DNA from: Paenibacillus mucilaginosus 3016
GTDB taxonomy: Bacteria; Bacillota; Bacilli; Paenibacillales; NBRC-103111
Direction of reading: 5' to 3'
Length of the DNA stretch: 64,000 nt
Assembly: GCF_000250655.1 (NCBI RefSeq)
Contig: NC_016935.1
Coordinates: forward strand, 6,466,001-6,530,000
A program made the translations under genes and the position numbers. This document shows, one piece after another, positions 14,917 through 22,432 of this stretch (positions are counted from its first letter, which is position 1; every line of letters starts with the position of its first letter). Below the pieces are notes generated by a model that had not been told where the DNA came from, did no database searches, and was given only the letters and a program-made list of their open reading frames with translations.

Positions 14917-15405
14917 TCATCCTCTCAGTTTTTGTATGACTTCCTGCTGGACCTTAATTAGCTTCACCGGCTCGTGCATCGCCCGGACGATCTGGGCGAG
15001 CACGTAGGCGTCGGTTACGTTGTTACTCTTGTGCTGGAATCCCCAGCGTTTGTATGTCTCCACCGCGACTTCTTCCTTCCCGGCATTCCCCCCGGAACCC
15101 GTGAATTTCTTCAGCTGCGATGGAGCTATTTCGGTGTATCCGATCTTTCTAGCGAAGAGGTTCAGCCGGATTCCCCATCCAATGCCGCCCAGCTCAAACC
15201 CTCGCTGGCTGGCAAAACCGAAACCCTCTACCGCAACCCGGTCGCCTGGCTGAATTAGCAGGCCTACCTGGCAAATCAGGTCATGCATCCTTCCCGGATT
15301 CTCGCCCTTCCCCTCGAGCTCCCGAGCCTCCCAGATCTCGCCGTCCTCATCCAGAACCACGAATCCAGTCTTGGTGCTGGGGTCAAGCCCGACGTATCTA
15401 GGCAT
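14917..15405 (-). CDS. RuvC-like Holliday junction resolvase
   Basis: 162 residues from the ATG at 15405; frames further upstream are not supported. An RNase H-like fold is indicated by YVGLDPSTKTGFVVLDEDG with Asp8, VAVEGFGF with Glu60 and NNVTDAYVLAQI with Asp132, the acidic set of RuvC-type resolvases. A phage enzyme of this kind removes branches from concatemers before packaging. Its start overlaps the stop of the 62-residue gene by eight bases. Confidence 0.8.
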   Translation of the reverse strand: MPRYVGLDPSTKTGFVVLDEDGEIWEARELEGKGENPGRMHDLICQVGLLIQPGDRVAVEGFGFASQRGFELGGIGWGIRLNLFARKIGYTEIAPSQLKKFTGSGGNAGKEEVAVETYKRWGFQHKSNNVTDAYVLAQIVRAMHEPVKLIKVQQEVIQKLRG

Positions 15406-15586
15406 CCTGCAGCACCTTCTCGAGCTCCATGCTCGCTTGGAAGAGCCCCGCACTTTTTCCGGTTTTGAACCCCTCCACATACTCACCGGATGCTCCGTGC
15501 ATGTTAGGAACTTGTAGCTGCCTTGCCTTCGTTTCCAGATCATCGATTATCCGTCTAATGATTGCCCGCATCGTCGGGTCCATCAA
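15398..15586 (-). CDS. Small phage protein (62 aa)
   Basis: 62 residues, helical at the start (MRAIIRRIIDDLETKARQLQ), with a glycine-containing middle and an acidic end. It overlaps both neighbours by a few bases. Possibly a partner of the resolvase; no family recognised. Confidence 0.55.
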   Translation of the reverse strand: MMDPTMRAIIRRIIDDLETKARQLQVPNMHGASGEYVEGFKTGKSAGLFQASMELEKVLQDA

Positions 15587-15744
15587 TAACCCACCGCCTT
15601 CACGCAGCGTAAGCCACGACGTGCTTTCTTCGGCGCAAAGATAAATCGATCAGCAAGGACATACACTGCGCCGAGCTGCTCCTTGCCCTCGTAGATCACG
15701 AAACGATGCGTCACCTGAAAGAGAGGATCACTTACCTTTCGCAT
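15583..15744 (-). CDS. Small basic phage protein (53 aa)
   Basis: 53 codons from an ATG at 15744. The product has a beta-strand pattern (LFQVTHRFVIYEGKEQLGAV) and a basic end (PKKARRGLRC). It overlaps the neighbouring genes at both ends (TGATGG junction at 15,583), as in the rest of the operon. Confidence 0.6.
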   Translation of the reverse strand: MRKVSDPLFQVTHRFVIYEGKEQLGAVYVLADRFIFAPKKARRGLRCVKAVGY

Positions 15745-15923
15745 GGTGCCGCCTCCTCTGTGGGATACTCCATGATCGCTATGAGAAATTCATCGATACC
15801 TTCAACCAGCTCACCCGGATCCAGCCGGCCTGAGAAGTGTTGCTGTGCTTGTCCCATGGAGGGAATGATGCCGGTTGCCATATATGTTTGCTTCAGCCAC
15901 TCGTATACGTGCCATCGGTTCAT
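15732..15923 (-). CDS. Small phage protein (63 aa)
   Basis: 63 residues from the ATG at 15923 behind GAGGTG; a GTG three codons up is an alternative. Helical, with aromatic residues at the start (MNRWHVYEWLKQTYMATGII). It lies directly after the helicase gene. Function unknown. Confidence 0.55.
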   Translation of the reverse strand: MNRWHVYEWLKQTYMATGIIPSMGQAQQHFSGRLDPGELVEGIDEFLIAIMEYPTEEAAPCER

Positions 15924-15933
15924 GGCATTCACC

Positions 15934-17211
15934 TCACCCTGTGATTTTCTGAGTGTCCTTGTCGTAATTGAGCTTCACGGTGCCCGTTGGTCCGTTCCGC
16001 TGCTTCGCCACATTGACCTCTAGGATCCCCTTGTCGGAAGTCTCGGGGTTGTAGTACTCATCCCTGTACAGCAGGATGATGTCGTCCGCTACAGCTGCGA
16101 TCGCCGCACTCCCTGACAGGTCTGAGACCATTGGCCGCTTGTTCGCCCGGCTGTCCACGTCCTGCTTCACCTGGGATAGTCCAATCACCGCACAATCGCA
16201 GTCTTTGGCTGCCGCACGGAGCTTCTGGCATACACGGTGGAGTGCTGAGCCGCCATTGTCGTTCTGCTCGGCCGTCTCGTTGATCTCCTGAAGGTAATCA
16301 ACGACCACCAGGTCGAGTCCCTCTTGACGCTTCATCCGCCGCATTTCCGAGGTGATGTATTCCGTCGTTACGCCGCGGGAGTCATCAATGGGGATCTTAG
16401 CGAACTCGTCCAGCTTGTCCGCGATCTGGCCGATCTGGAAGTCCGTCAGATTCCCGATCCGGATGGCCTGAAGCGGGATCCCGCACATCGACGAGGCCAT
16501 CCGGTTATAAATTTGCTCGATCGTCATTTCGAGACTGAAGTCGGCCACTCTGTTCCCTCGTGAGGAGGCACGCACCTTTATCTCGTTAGCGAAGGCCGAT
16601 TTCCCCATACTCGTCCGGGCCCCGACCACAATCAGGTTGCTACGTTGGAATCCAAGGGTCATCTGATCGAGCTTCTCCCATCCGGTCAGGATACCGAAGG
16701 CGATCTTGGGATTTTGTTTGCGGAGAAGGAGGTTCTCGAACCACGTCCGGATCCGGTCCCCCGATTTGTTCTCTTGGCTTACTTTCGGCCGAATCTCCAA
16801 TGCCTTCTGCTCGAAAGTGTCCAGGATCTCGTCGAACCTGCCGGCAGCCGGATCATCTATGAGTGTCCTGGTCTGATCGATAAGCTGCGAAAGCTTGCGG
16901 CGGGCGTCCAACTCGGCCAGCAGCTTCATGTTCTGCCTGATCTCGCTGACCGACACCACCGATCCGATGACCTTGAGGAGGTAATCGACGCCACCGATCT
17001 TGGCGACGTCCTTTGCGAAGTAGGTGGAGATGTTCGTGTAATTCACCGGGTGCCCGTTCTTGTCCAGCCACGACATCATCCGGTATAAATTTCGGTTCCA
17101 GGGCTGCCGGAACATATCAATCGTTACGGTGTTAAGCACTTCACGGGCGAGGCTGGGATCTTCAAAAACCGTCCCAAGGATAACCATCTCAAGAGCTTCA
17201 GTTTGCAGCAT
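15934..17211 (-). CDS. dnaB: Replicative DNA helicase (DnaB family)
   Basis: 425 residues. The N-terminal domain (LQTEALEMVILGTVFEDPSL) and C-terminal RecA-like domain with Walker A ARTSMGKSAFA, a DLVVVDYLQEI Walker B segment and a VAKQRNGPTGTVKLNYD end are those of DnaB helicases. It unwinds DNA at the phage fork and is loaded by the initiator encoded just upstream; the two genes overlap by one base (TAATG). Confidence 0.92.
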   Translation of the reverse strand: MLQTEALEMVILGTVFEDPSLAREVLNTVTIDMFRQPWNRNLYRMMSWLDKNGHPVNYTNISTYFAKDVAKIGGVDYLLKVIGSVVSVSEIRQNMKLLAELDARRKLSQLIDQTRTLIDDPAAGRFDEILDTFEQKALEIRPKVSQENKSGDRIRTWFENLLLRKQNPKIAFGILTGWEKLDQMTLGFQRSNLIVVGARTSMGKSAFANEIKVRASSRGNRVADFSLEMTIEQIYNRMASSMCGIPLQAIRIGNLTDFQIGQIADKLDEFAKIPIDDSRGVTTEYITSEMRRMKRQEGLDLVVVDYLQEINETAEQNDNGGSALHRVCQKLRAAAKDCDCAVIGLSQVKQDVDSRANKRPMVSDLSGSAAIAAVADDIILLYRDEYYNPETSDKGILEVNVAKQRNGPTGTVKLNYDKDTQKITG

Positions 17212-18194
17212 TAGAGTTGATACACCTCTCGTAATTTCTGGGCTATTGGATCGTCATCAGCCAACTGGTAATCAGCCGGGCCACCAACAATCTGAAGGTT
17301 TTTATCTTTATGCGGTCCGCCGCGTGCTTTGTATCCGTTCAGCACCCCGTTGATATAGGCGAGGGTGCGAATCTTGTGGCGGACGGCTTCGCGCATTGCT
17401 TCCAGCAGCCATTCGCCGCCGTAGGTTTCAAACTGGTCGGTAAGGTCCTGGACTTCAAACTCCGAAACGTTCCCGTTCTCGGTGAAGTGTTTCTCATAGA
17501 TCGTGTAAATTTTTGAGAATGAAAAGTCCTTGCTACGGCTGGCTGCTGGCGCTGTACCTTGATTCAACATAAGTATCTTAGTACTACTACTGTCTGTGTT
17601 AATGTCTTTAATAATGTCTATAGGAGGCTGGGAGCCCGCGTCCTGATTGGGCTCATCGGGGGTCGAGTGCGTTATTTTAACGCGATTTCCTTCTAAATTC
17701 GCGTTATTTTGACGCGATGCGTCGCGTTGTTTTAACGCGATTTCGTTTTCGCTACCTTCAAAATCGCGTTGTTTTAACGCATTTTTTCGCGTTGTTTTAA
17801 CGCGATTTTTCGCGTTAATTTGACGCGATTCATCGAGATTGAGAGCGAGTAACTCATCAAATTTGAACTCATTCCAGCCACCTCCGAGAGGCACTTTCCA
17901 CTCGTCGTAATTCTTATTAATCTCGAATGTTTTCTTCTCTCGGTCGCGGATGAGCACCCCTAATGCTTCCAGCCGATCCAATTCTCTATGAAAATTTCCT
18001 GTAGGAATTCCGCAAAGTTCGAAGTAAACCAATTTGGGTATATAGGCTGTTTTCTGACCTTTGCATCCATATGATAGTCGCCAAATAAAGAAGATGATGT
18101 CCTTTTGCCGCTTGGAGAAGTCGCGACGGATGACTTCATCCCATAACTCATTCGCGATCCGTACTGTACCATTCTCTGGCTGTGGATTCGCCAT
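17211..18194 (-). CDS. Phage replication initiator (O-like N-terminus, DnaD-like C-terminus)
   Basis: 327 residues. Residues 8-105 form a winged helix of the phage replication protein O type (RIANELWDEVIRRDFSKRQK). Residues 240-310 resemble the DnaD/DnaB_2 helicase-loading domain (GGEWLLEAMREAVRHKIRTL, AYINGVLNGY). Between them the protein is low in complexity and contains repeated ALKQR/RVK units because six DNA iterons lie in this stretch. It should bind the iterons and load DnaB. Start ATG behind GAGGAGGG. The lambda O gene has the same design. Confidence 0.88.
   Translation of the reverse strand: MANPQPENGTVRIANELWDEVIRRDFSKRQKDIIFFIWRLSYGCKGQKTAYIPKLVYFELCGIPTGNFHRELDRLEALGVLIRDREKKTFEINKNYDEWKVPLGGGWNEFKFDELLALNLDESRQINAKNRVKTTRKNALKQRDFEGSENEIALKQRDASRQNNANLEGNRVKITHSTPDEPNQDAGSQPPIDIIKDINTDSSSTKILMLNQGTAPAASRSKDFSFSKIYTIYEKHFTENGNVSEFEVQDLTDQFETYGGEWLLEAMREAVRHKIRTLAYINGVLNGYKARGGPHKDKNLQIVGGPADYQLADDDPIAQKLREVYQL
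17669..17830. repeat. Six iterons: putative phage replication origin
   Basis: Six copies of a near-palindrome with consensus CGCGTTGTTTTAACGCG start near 17669, 17700, 17723, 17765, 17788 and 17811. Copies vary at the centre (TTATTTTAA, TTATTTTGA, TTGTTTTAA, TTAATTTGA), and most are followed by ATTT. Spacings are about 31, 23, 42, 23 and 23 bases, mostly two turns of the helix. They lie in the middle of the initiator gene, where lambdoid phages keep ori. Confidence 0.85.
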
Positions 18195-18218
18195 CCGGCG
18201 CCCTCCTCTGCGTTAGGT

Positions 18219-18839
18219 TTATCCGGCGTAGCGGTTCTTCATAGGGACCAACGTAGCATGCTCAGGAGCCCAGGAAGGCGGTCCATACTTGTCCAGGTAC
18301 CCAAGACGATTAACGTATCCAGAAACACTCCCCTCGGCGTCCAGGGCCTTCAGAAGGTCCCAGGTGGCCAGCACGTCGTTGAGCGCCCTATGAGCGCCTG
18401 AGAGGGCGATATCGTAACGATCGCACATGTCGGTAAGTTTGTGAGGATAGACGTGCCTGTCACGGCTAATTGTGCAGGTGTCGATGAAGGAGTTACCGTA
18501 CGTCTTGCCGGCAAGTCTCATTAACGAGTGGTGGAGGAACGCCAGGTCAAAGGCTGCGTTATGGGCGACCAACAAGCTCTCGCCGATCAAGTTTTTCAGG
18601 ATCTTAAAGGCGAGCAGCTCGTTCATGCCAGTGGAAAGCATATAAGGGGTGATCCCCGTCAGGTCTATGATCTTGGGGTCGAGCCCGCCAGGGAAGTCCT
18701 GGCGGACGATGGTGTCGAACTGCGAAACGATCTCGCCATTGATGCAGCGGATCGCGGCCATTTCGATTACTCTGCAGTTCTTCGAATCCAGTCCGGATGT
18801 CTCGAAGTCAAAAACAGTAACATCGTTCAGAATGCTCAT
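18219..18839 (-). CDS. DnaQ-like 3'-5' exonuclease
   Basis: 206 residues. DEDDh motifs are visible: FDFETSG (Asp11, Glu13), a LLVAHNAAFDLAFL segment, and HRALNDVLATW with the general base His and last Asp. It is a stand-alone proofreading-type exonuclease, as found in many phage replication modules. It lies between the recombination genes and the initiator and overlaps the preceding small gene by four bases. Confidence 0.88.
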   Translation of the reverse strand: MSILNDVTVFDFETSGLDSKNCRVIEMAAIRCINGEIVSQFDTIVRQDFPGGLDPKIIDLTGITPYMLSTGMNELLAFKILKNLIGESLLVAHNAAFDLAFLHHSLMRLAGKTYGNSFIDTCTISRDRHVYPHKLTDMCDRYDIALSGAHRALNDVLATWDLLKALDAEGSVSGYVNRLGYLDKYGPPSWAPEHATLVPMKNRYAG

Positions 18840-19030
18840 AGTGTCCTCCTGCGGTCATCCCGCAAATAGATCAGGGGGTACTTCGCCCGGACGACAATGA
18901 ATCCAGGGTACGTGCGGGCGAAGTATGATTTGACCTCCTGTTTGAACCGTGCTGGATCGGACTCCATCAGAGCCCATAAGCTTTGATGGATCATCGACTT
19001 CATCAGTGGAGTTTCGTTGTGCATGTTCAT
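18836..19030 (-). CDS. Small phage protein (64 aa)
   Basis: 64 residues. Its ATG overlaps the recT stop (TAATG) and its stop overlaps the exonuclease start. Helical start (LMKSMIHQSLWALMESDPAR), basic end (IYLRDDRRRTL). Unknown function, but conserved packing in the recT operon supports it. Confidence 0.6.
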   Translation of the reverse strand: MNMHNETPLMKSMIHQSLWALMESDPARFKQEVKSYFARTYPGFIVVRAKYPLIYLRDDRRRTL

Positions 19031-19929
19031 TATTCAAACTCGACCTGGTCATCCGGCGGGCGGTCATTCAGGAGGCCTGTATCAGGGTCCCGCTGCTCAT
19101 CACCTCCCCCTGCATCCTCAGCCGACGACTCGCTCCAGTCGGTTACGTCAATGACCTCAGACATGTCATCGGAGACTTCCCGTTTGGTTGTCTCGTCCAT
19201 GGATACGGCCTTCTGAAACTCTACGGATATCGGCATATATTTCATCAGGGCCTTGAGCACCGTTTTTTTCGCCATCTCATCGAAGTGGTCCACCCAAGGT
19301 CCAAACTTTGCTTTCGAGAACTTGTCACGGTGAAGCTCAATGTCCCGTTTACTCATGACCATGAAAGAGTAGCCGCCATCCTTGAATTTCGCGTAAGCAT
19401 AGTACTTAGTAACGGGTCCGCGGTCACCGTCCGCCGGCACATGCCGGAGCTTTTCATTGATGCCGTATTCGTATTCGAACAGGTCCTTCTCGTGAACTGC
19501 TTGGGACATGATGCTGGAAATATGTCCAGTCCTGCGGGCCAGCTCGATCAGTCCTTTGTAACCGATCTGAAACTGAGCCTCGTCGACGAAGTATTCCTTG
19601 TTCCCTTCCTTCTTCTTGTTGCGATAGGGTACCAGGTAGGCATGGCCTAAAATGGAGGGCTCCAGACCCAGCTGGGCGCATTGCATAACGGCGCCGAGAA
19701 GGGACTCTGGGGTGCATACTTTCAATTTGGGGTTGGTCCGGATGGAGGTTGTTGCGATGCGCAACAACCTCTCCGGCGTGAGGTGCTTCGGAATGGCCTG
19801 GGCGATAGCCGGCTTCATCTCATCAAAGAGCTGGGCTATCGTCTTTCCCTGGCCATTTCCTGCCGCGGCCTTGTTGGCCAATGCCTTGCTGAGGTCTTTC
19901 TGATCTGTTGCTTTAGCGGGTGCTGCCAT
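19030..19929 (-). CDS. recT: RecT single-strand annealing recombinase
   Basis: 299 residues. The core has the RecT signatures: LTPERLLRIATTSIRTNPKL, LLGAVMQCAQLGLEPSILG, FQIGYKGLIELARRTG and KKTVLKALMKYMP. The acidic C-terminal tail (about residues 250-299) is typical. RecT anneals ssDNA produced by the neighbouring YqaJ exonuclease; the genes are two bases apart. Together they form the phage recombination pair. Confidence 0.92.
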   Translation of the reverse strand: MAAPAKATDQKDLSKALANKAAAGNGQGKTIAQLFDEMKPAIAQAIPKHLTPERLLRIATTSIRTNPKLKVCTPESLLGAVMQCAQLGLEPSILGHAYLVPYRNKKKEGNKEYFVDEAQFQIGYKGLIELARRTGHISSIMSQAVHEKDLFEYEYGINEKLRHVPADGDRGPVTKYYAYAKFKDGGYSFMVMSKRDIELHRDKFSKAKFGPWVDHFDEMAKKTVLKALMKYMPISVEFQKAVSMDETTKREVSDDMSEVIDVTDWSESSAEDAGGGDEQRDPDTGLLNDRPPDDQVEFE

Positions 19930-19931
19930 GG

Positions 19932-20804
19932 CTATTCGTCACCTCCGACAATTTTGAAGCTTCGGACGCCCTTTTTATTGGACTTCCAGGAGAATACCGG
20001 CTCGCCTTGGAACCAGGCCATTTCGTGATCCGCCATGACGGCCTTCATCCGGTTCTTGGCCGTCTCGTGCGTCTCCTCGGCGTGCTTGAGGGCTTTCTTG
20101 CTGTCCAAGACCATCCGCATAAGATCGTAATTCTCTTCACCCAGCTCGATATTCGAACCGGGCCGTGACTCAGGAAACCGATCCTTGAGGAGCCCGGTAT
20201 CCTGATGTCCGTAAGCGGGAGGCTGCTTGGCCAGCACGTGATTGTTCCAGAAGTTATACTCGATCTCGATCAGGTTCCCGATCAGTTCCTCATCCCGTTC
20301 GATTACCCGCCATTGGAAGTCCCAGCCACCGATCAGTACAGCGACGTACCAGCGAACCGCACCGGTGACGGCCATGTAGTGATTGCACTGCAGCATGTAC
20401 TCCACCGGCACTTTCTCGCCCGTCCACTCATCACGGTTGTATTCGGAGGTGTTCTTAATCTCGAGGCCCTCGTTCTTACCGATGACCCAGCGATCAATGT
20501 TCGCCAGCATGAAGTCGTGCTCCCGGTGCTGGAAGATCGAGTGCTGCTGCATGACCCGGATCCCCGTCTCCTCGGTAAACCACTTTGCGATCAACGGCTC
20601 GAGCATCCGGCCGGCTTTCATCTTGTCGTTATCTTCGAGAGGCGGCAGCTCACCGATCTTATCGAGGTAGACGGCCATTGGCGATCTGTACTTGGATAGT
20701 TCGCAGATCGCTGCTACGTCACTGCCGCCGATGCCTTTCCGGCGAAACTCGAGCCAATCTTCCTTGGGCATGTCCTTAACGCGGGCCAGCTTGAGAGCTT
20801 GCAT
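19932..20804 (-). CDS. YqaJ-family exonuclease, RecT partner
   Basis: 290 residues from the ATG at 20804 (an ATG three codons up sits on the ribosome site). Motifs of the lambda-exonuclease/YqaJ fold are present: RKGIGGSDVAAICELSKYRS, AGRMLEPLIAKWF, DFMLANIDRWV and the catalytic LEIKNT, with QCNHYMAVTG following. It resects duplex ends 5'-3' and supplies ssDNA to RecT. Confidence 0.9.
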   Translation of the reverse strand: MQALKLARVKDMPKEDWLEFRRKGIGGSDVAAICELSKYRSPMAVYLDKIGELPPLEDNDKMKAGRMLEPLIAKWFTEETGIRVMQQHSIFQHREHDFMLANIDRWVIGKNEGLEIKNTSEYNRDEWTGEKVPVEYMLQCNHYMAVTGAVRWYVAVLIGGWDFQWRVIERDEELIGNLIEIEYNFWNNHVLAKQPPAYGHQDTGLLKDRFPESRPGSNIELGEENYDLMRMVLDSKKALKHAEETHETAKNRMKAVMADHEMAWFQGEPVFSWKSNKKGVRSFKIVGGDE

Positions 20805-20819
20805 GGTTATCATTCCCCC

Positions 20820-20905
20820 TTGATGTGGAGTCCGCCAGCATGTTACACTGGCGGCAAGTTGATTTTGTAAGGGCCCGCTGGCAGGCGGGTTCTTTTTTTG
20901 TTTCT
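20820..20905 (+). ncRNA. Plus-strand promoter-hairpin unit 2 (candidate small RNA)
   Basis: TTGATG (-35, 20,820), 18 bases, and TGTTACACT (extended -10, 20,841-20,849) are followed by a CCCGC/GCGGG hairpin and TTCTTTTTTT. A second stem, CCGCCAG/CTGGCGG, overlaps the -10 box. The unit fills the gap between the exonuclease gene and its upstream neighbour and points against them. The predicted RNA is about 50 bases. This is the best of the four copies. Confidence 0.5.
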
Positions 20906-20920
20906 CTGAAAAAGGAATTG

Positions 20921-21127
20921 CTACTTTGAAGCTACAGTCTCTGTAGCCTTTTTCATTGTTTTAAGCATGTAGTACACAGACTGGTCTTTACGAACGGGCT
21001 GGTTTTTGTGAAAAATAATGTTGAGCTGCTCGGCGATTTTTGATGCTGACATCTTCTCTCCGTGAAGCTTCTCCACCGTCTCTTTCTCTTCCGTCGTGAA
21101 ACGAATTTGCACTTTACTCTTTGCCAT
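20921..21127 (-). CDS. Small DNA-binding-like phage protein
   Basis: 68 residues from the ATG at 21127 behind GGGAG; a longer frame to 21202 has no support. Basic start (MAKSKVQIRFTTEEKETVEK), then a helix-turn-helix-like segment (LHGEKMSASKIAEQLNIIF). Probably a small early regulator. Confidence 0.6.
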   Translation of the reverse strand: MAKSKVQIRFTTEEKETVEKLHGEKMSASKIAEQLNIIFHKNQPVRKDQSVYYMLKTMKKATETVASK

Positions 21128-21211
21128 ACCTAGATCACTCCCATTATTTTTTATGATGTGGCTTGGCCGCATCTCTGAAGATCCGGCGTACCGGACCCTC
21201 ACCAGATATGG

Positions 21212-21505
21212 TCAAACTGCGGACGTGATGATTTTCTCATCCGTTCTATAGAAAGCATCATCAGCTATTGCCTTGGAGCAGCTGGTGCATATCCGTTTGA
21301 ATGGTGCGTATTCCTTCATGGGCTTGCCCAAACCGCCGCAGATCGTGCACCCTGGCGAGTACTTCCGCAGGATAACTTCGCCTTCGCTGGTGAATACTTC
21401 AAGTGAATCGCCGAGACCAATTTGAAGGGTCCTTCGCAGCTCGATCGGGATCACGATTCTTCCAAGCTCGTCGACCTTTCTTACAATGCCGGTTGCCATT
21501 CTCAT
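21212..21505 (-). CDS. AbrB-type regulator with C-terminal zinc ribbon
   Basis: 97 residues. The first 50 form an AbrB/SpoVT swapped-hairpin DNA-binding domain (TGIVRKVDELGRIVIPIELR, then RTLQIGLGDSLEVF). Residues 53-80 add CTIC and CTSC pairs, a zinc ribbon like the one in the AbrB-like proteins of some Bacillus phages. A phage copy of a host transition-state regulator might modulate sporulation genes or its own early operon; that is inference. Confidence 0.8.
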   Translation of the reverse strand: MRMATGIVRKVDELGRIVIPIELRRTLQIGLGDSLEVFTSEGEVILRKYSPGCTICGGLGKPMKEYAPFKRICTSCSKAIADDAFYRTDEKIITSAV

Positions 21506-21672
21506 CTGAATGCAGCTCCTTCGCTCATTTTGATTTCACGTGAGATCACGTATCGCGCATTTGTGTCTTGGCAGCTGGGGCAGGCTGGCTCATCGAGCTG
21601 TCCCGCTTCGACTGCATATCCCAAGCAGCACTCCTGGCATTCGTAGAAGTCGTAAATGATCGATTCAGGCAT
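21502..21672 (-). CDS. Small zinc-ribbon protein
   Basis: 56 residues from the ATG at 21672; a longer frame reaches 21699. Two cysteine pairs, CQECC and CPSC, form a rubredoxin-like zinc ribbon (YECQECCLGYAVEAGQLDEP). Its stop overlaps the AbrB-type gene start by four bases. Unknown role in the early region. Confidence 0.6.
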   Translation of the reverse strand: MPESIIYDFYECQECCLGYAVEAGQLDEPACPSCQDTNARYVISREIKMSEGAAFR

Positions 21673-21919
21673 CCGGCGCCGCCCCCTTCCCACGAACAAC
21701 CGTTCTGTGGTAAACTGACAGCACGAGGACTCTTAACCGGGATCTCAATGAGGCTCGCCCCCCCAGGCGAGTCTTTTCTATTTCTGCCGCATGCTCCATT
21801 TCTCGATCGGACTCAGCGATCAGCACGTCGATTAGCTCCATGCCCTCGATCACCGCCGGGCTCTTCTTCCAGGCAAGCATTTGAGCACGCCATTGGTGCT
21901 CCGTGATTGGGCTTCTCAT
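21665..21919 (-). CDS. Small early phage protein, 3' end probably frameshifted
   Basis: Reads 84 residues. The first 52 are convincing and helical (RSPITEHQWRAQMLAWKKSP). After a run of seven G near 21,762 the frame turns into arginine-rich sequence that merely translates the plus-strand hairpin unit. With six G the protein would end at once as RLGGEPH at a TGA near 21,750, a more natural end. I suspect a homopolymer error. The start overlaps the upstream gene by ATGA. Confidence 0.5.
   Translation of the reverse strand: MRSPITEHQWRAQMLAWKKSPAVIEGMELIDVLIAESDREMEHAAEIEKTRLGGRASLRSRLRVLVLSVYHRTVVRGKGAAPDA
21708..21781 (+). ncRNA. Plus-strand promoter-hairpin unit 3 (candidate small RNA)
   Basis: An extended -10-like TGGTAAACT (21,708-21,716) is followed after about 45 bases by a CTCGCC/GGCGAG stem with TCTTTTCT. 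It lies against the minus-strand genes, in what would be a gap if the neighbouring gene ends at its likely true stop. No -35 box seen. Confidence 0.35.
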
Positions 21920-22065
21920 ATCCTCCGAATCTCCTCTTCATCAATTTTCAAATCGTCAAGCACTTCCGCCGTGCAATCCTTGCAAGCTTTGCCGATCTTA
22001 TTAATCCAATACACAGCGGGCTCTTCGCATCCAGCGATCTCGCACATTTTGCTAAAATCCAACAT
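21916..22065 (-). CDS. Small cysteine-containing early protein (49 aa)
   Basis: 49 codons from an ATG at 22065, overlapping the preceding HTH gene end and coupled to the next gene by ATGA. Cysteines at CEIAGC and CKDC suggest a small zinc site; the end is acidic (DDLKIDEEEIRRI). Function unknown. Confidence 0.6.
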   Translation of the reverse strand: MLDFSKMCEIAGCEEPAVYWINKIGKACKDCTAEVLDDLKIDEEEIRRI

Positions 22066-22291
22066 GCTGCATGTTCCCTCCGTCATAATAGAATTGGAAT
22101 TGCTTTGGTGGGTTCTTGCACACCCACATCCAGTTTTCGTATGTAACGGCGTCCGGAACTTGTTTCCCGTTCTCGATCCGGCTTACCGTTGATTGAGTCA
22201 AAGCTAGGTAATCGGCCAGCTGTTCTTGCGAGTAATGGGCTTTTAAGCGGAGCCAGCGCAGTTTTTCGCTTACCTCCCGTGTGGAGATCAT
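22052..22291 (-). CDS. XRE-type helix-turn-helix regulator
   Basis: 79 residues from the ATG at 22291 with AAAGGAGGTG nearby. The helix-turn-helix is clear: EKLRWLRLKAHYSQEQLADY followed by LALTQSTVSRIENGKQVPD. A second short domain rich in aromatic residues follows. It is a second Xre-like protein in the early operon, besides the Cro-like one. Confidence 0.8.
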   Translation of the reverse strand: MISTREVSEKLRWLRLKAHYSQEQLADYLALTQSTVSRIENGKQVPDAVTYENWMWVCKNPPKQFQFYYDGGNMQHVGF

Positions 22292-22328
22292 CGCGCTCAC
22301 CTCCTTTCCCATTTATGCTGAATCCGCA

Positions 22329-22424
22329 TGGTACTCTGTCAGCCGAGGGGTTATGATTGGTTTATCAGATCACATCCCCCTCACCTCCCCCCCACCGCCC
22401 GTCGCCCTAGGAGACGGGCTTTCC
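22329..22424 (+). ncRNA. Plus-strand promoter-hairpin unit 4 (weak candidate)
   Basis: TGGTACTCT (22,329-22,337) resembles the -10 element of the other three units, and a GCCCGTC/GACGGGC stem with TTTCC follows about 60 bases later. The T run is short and the leader is C-rich. It occupies the gap between two minus-strand early genes, as the other copies do. Confidence 0.25.
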
Positions 22425-22432
22425 TCTACCCA

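Noticed and set aside
17660..17840. Iteron block as a CRISPR array
   Set aside because: Units are short palindromes of about 17 bases with tiny spacers inside a coding gene; no cas genes are present.
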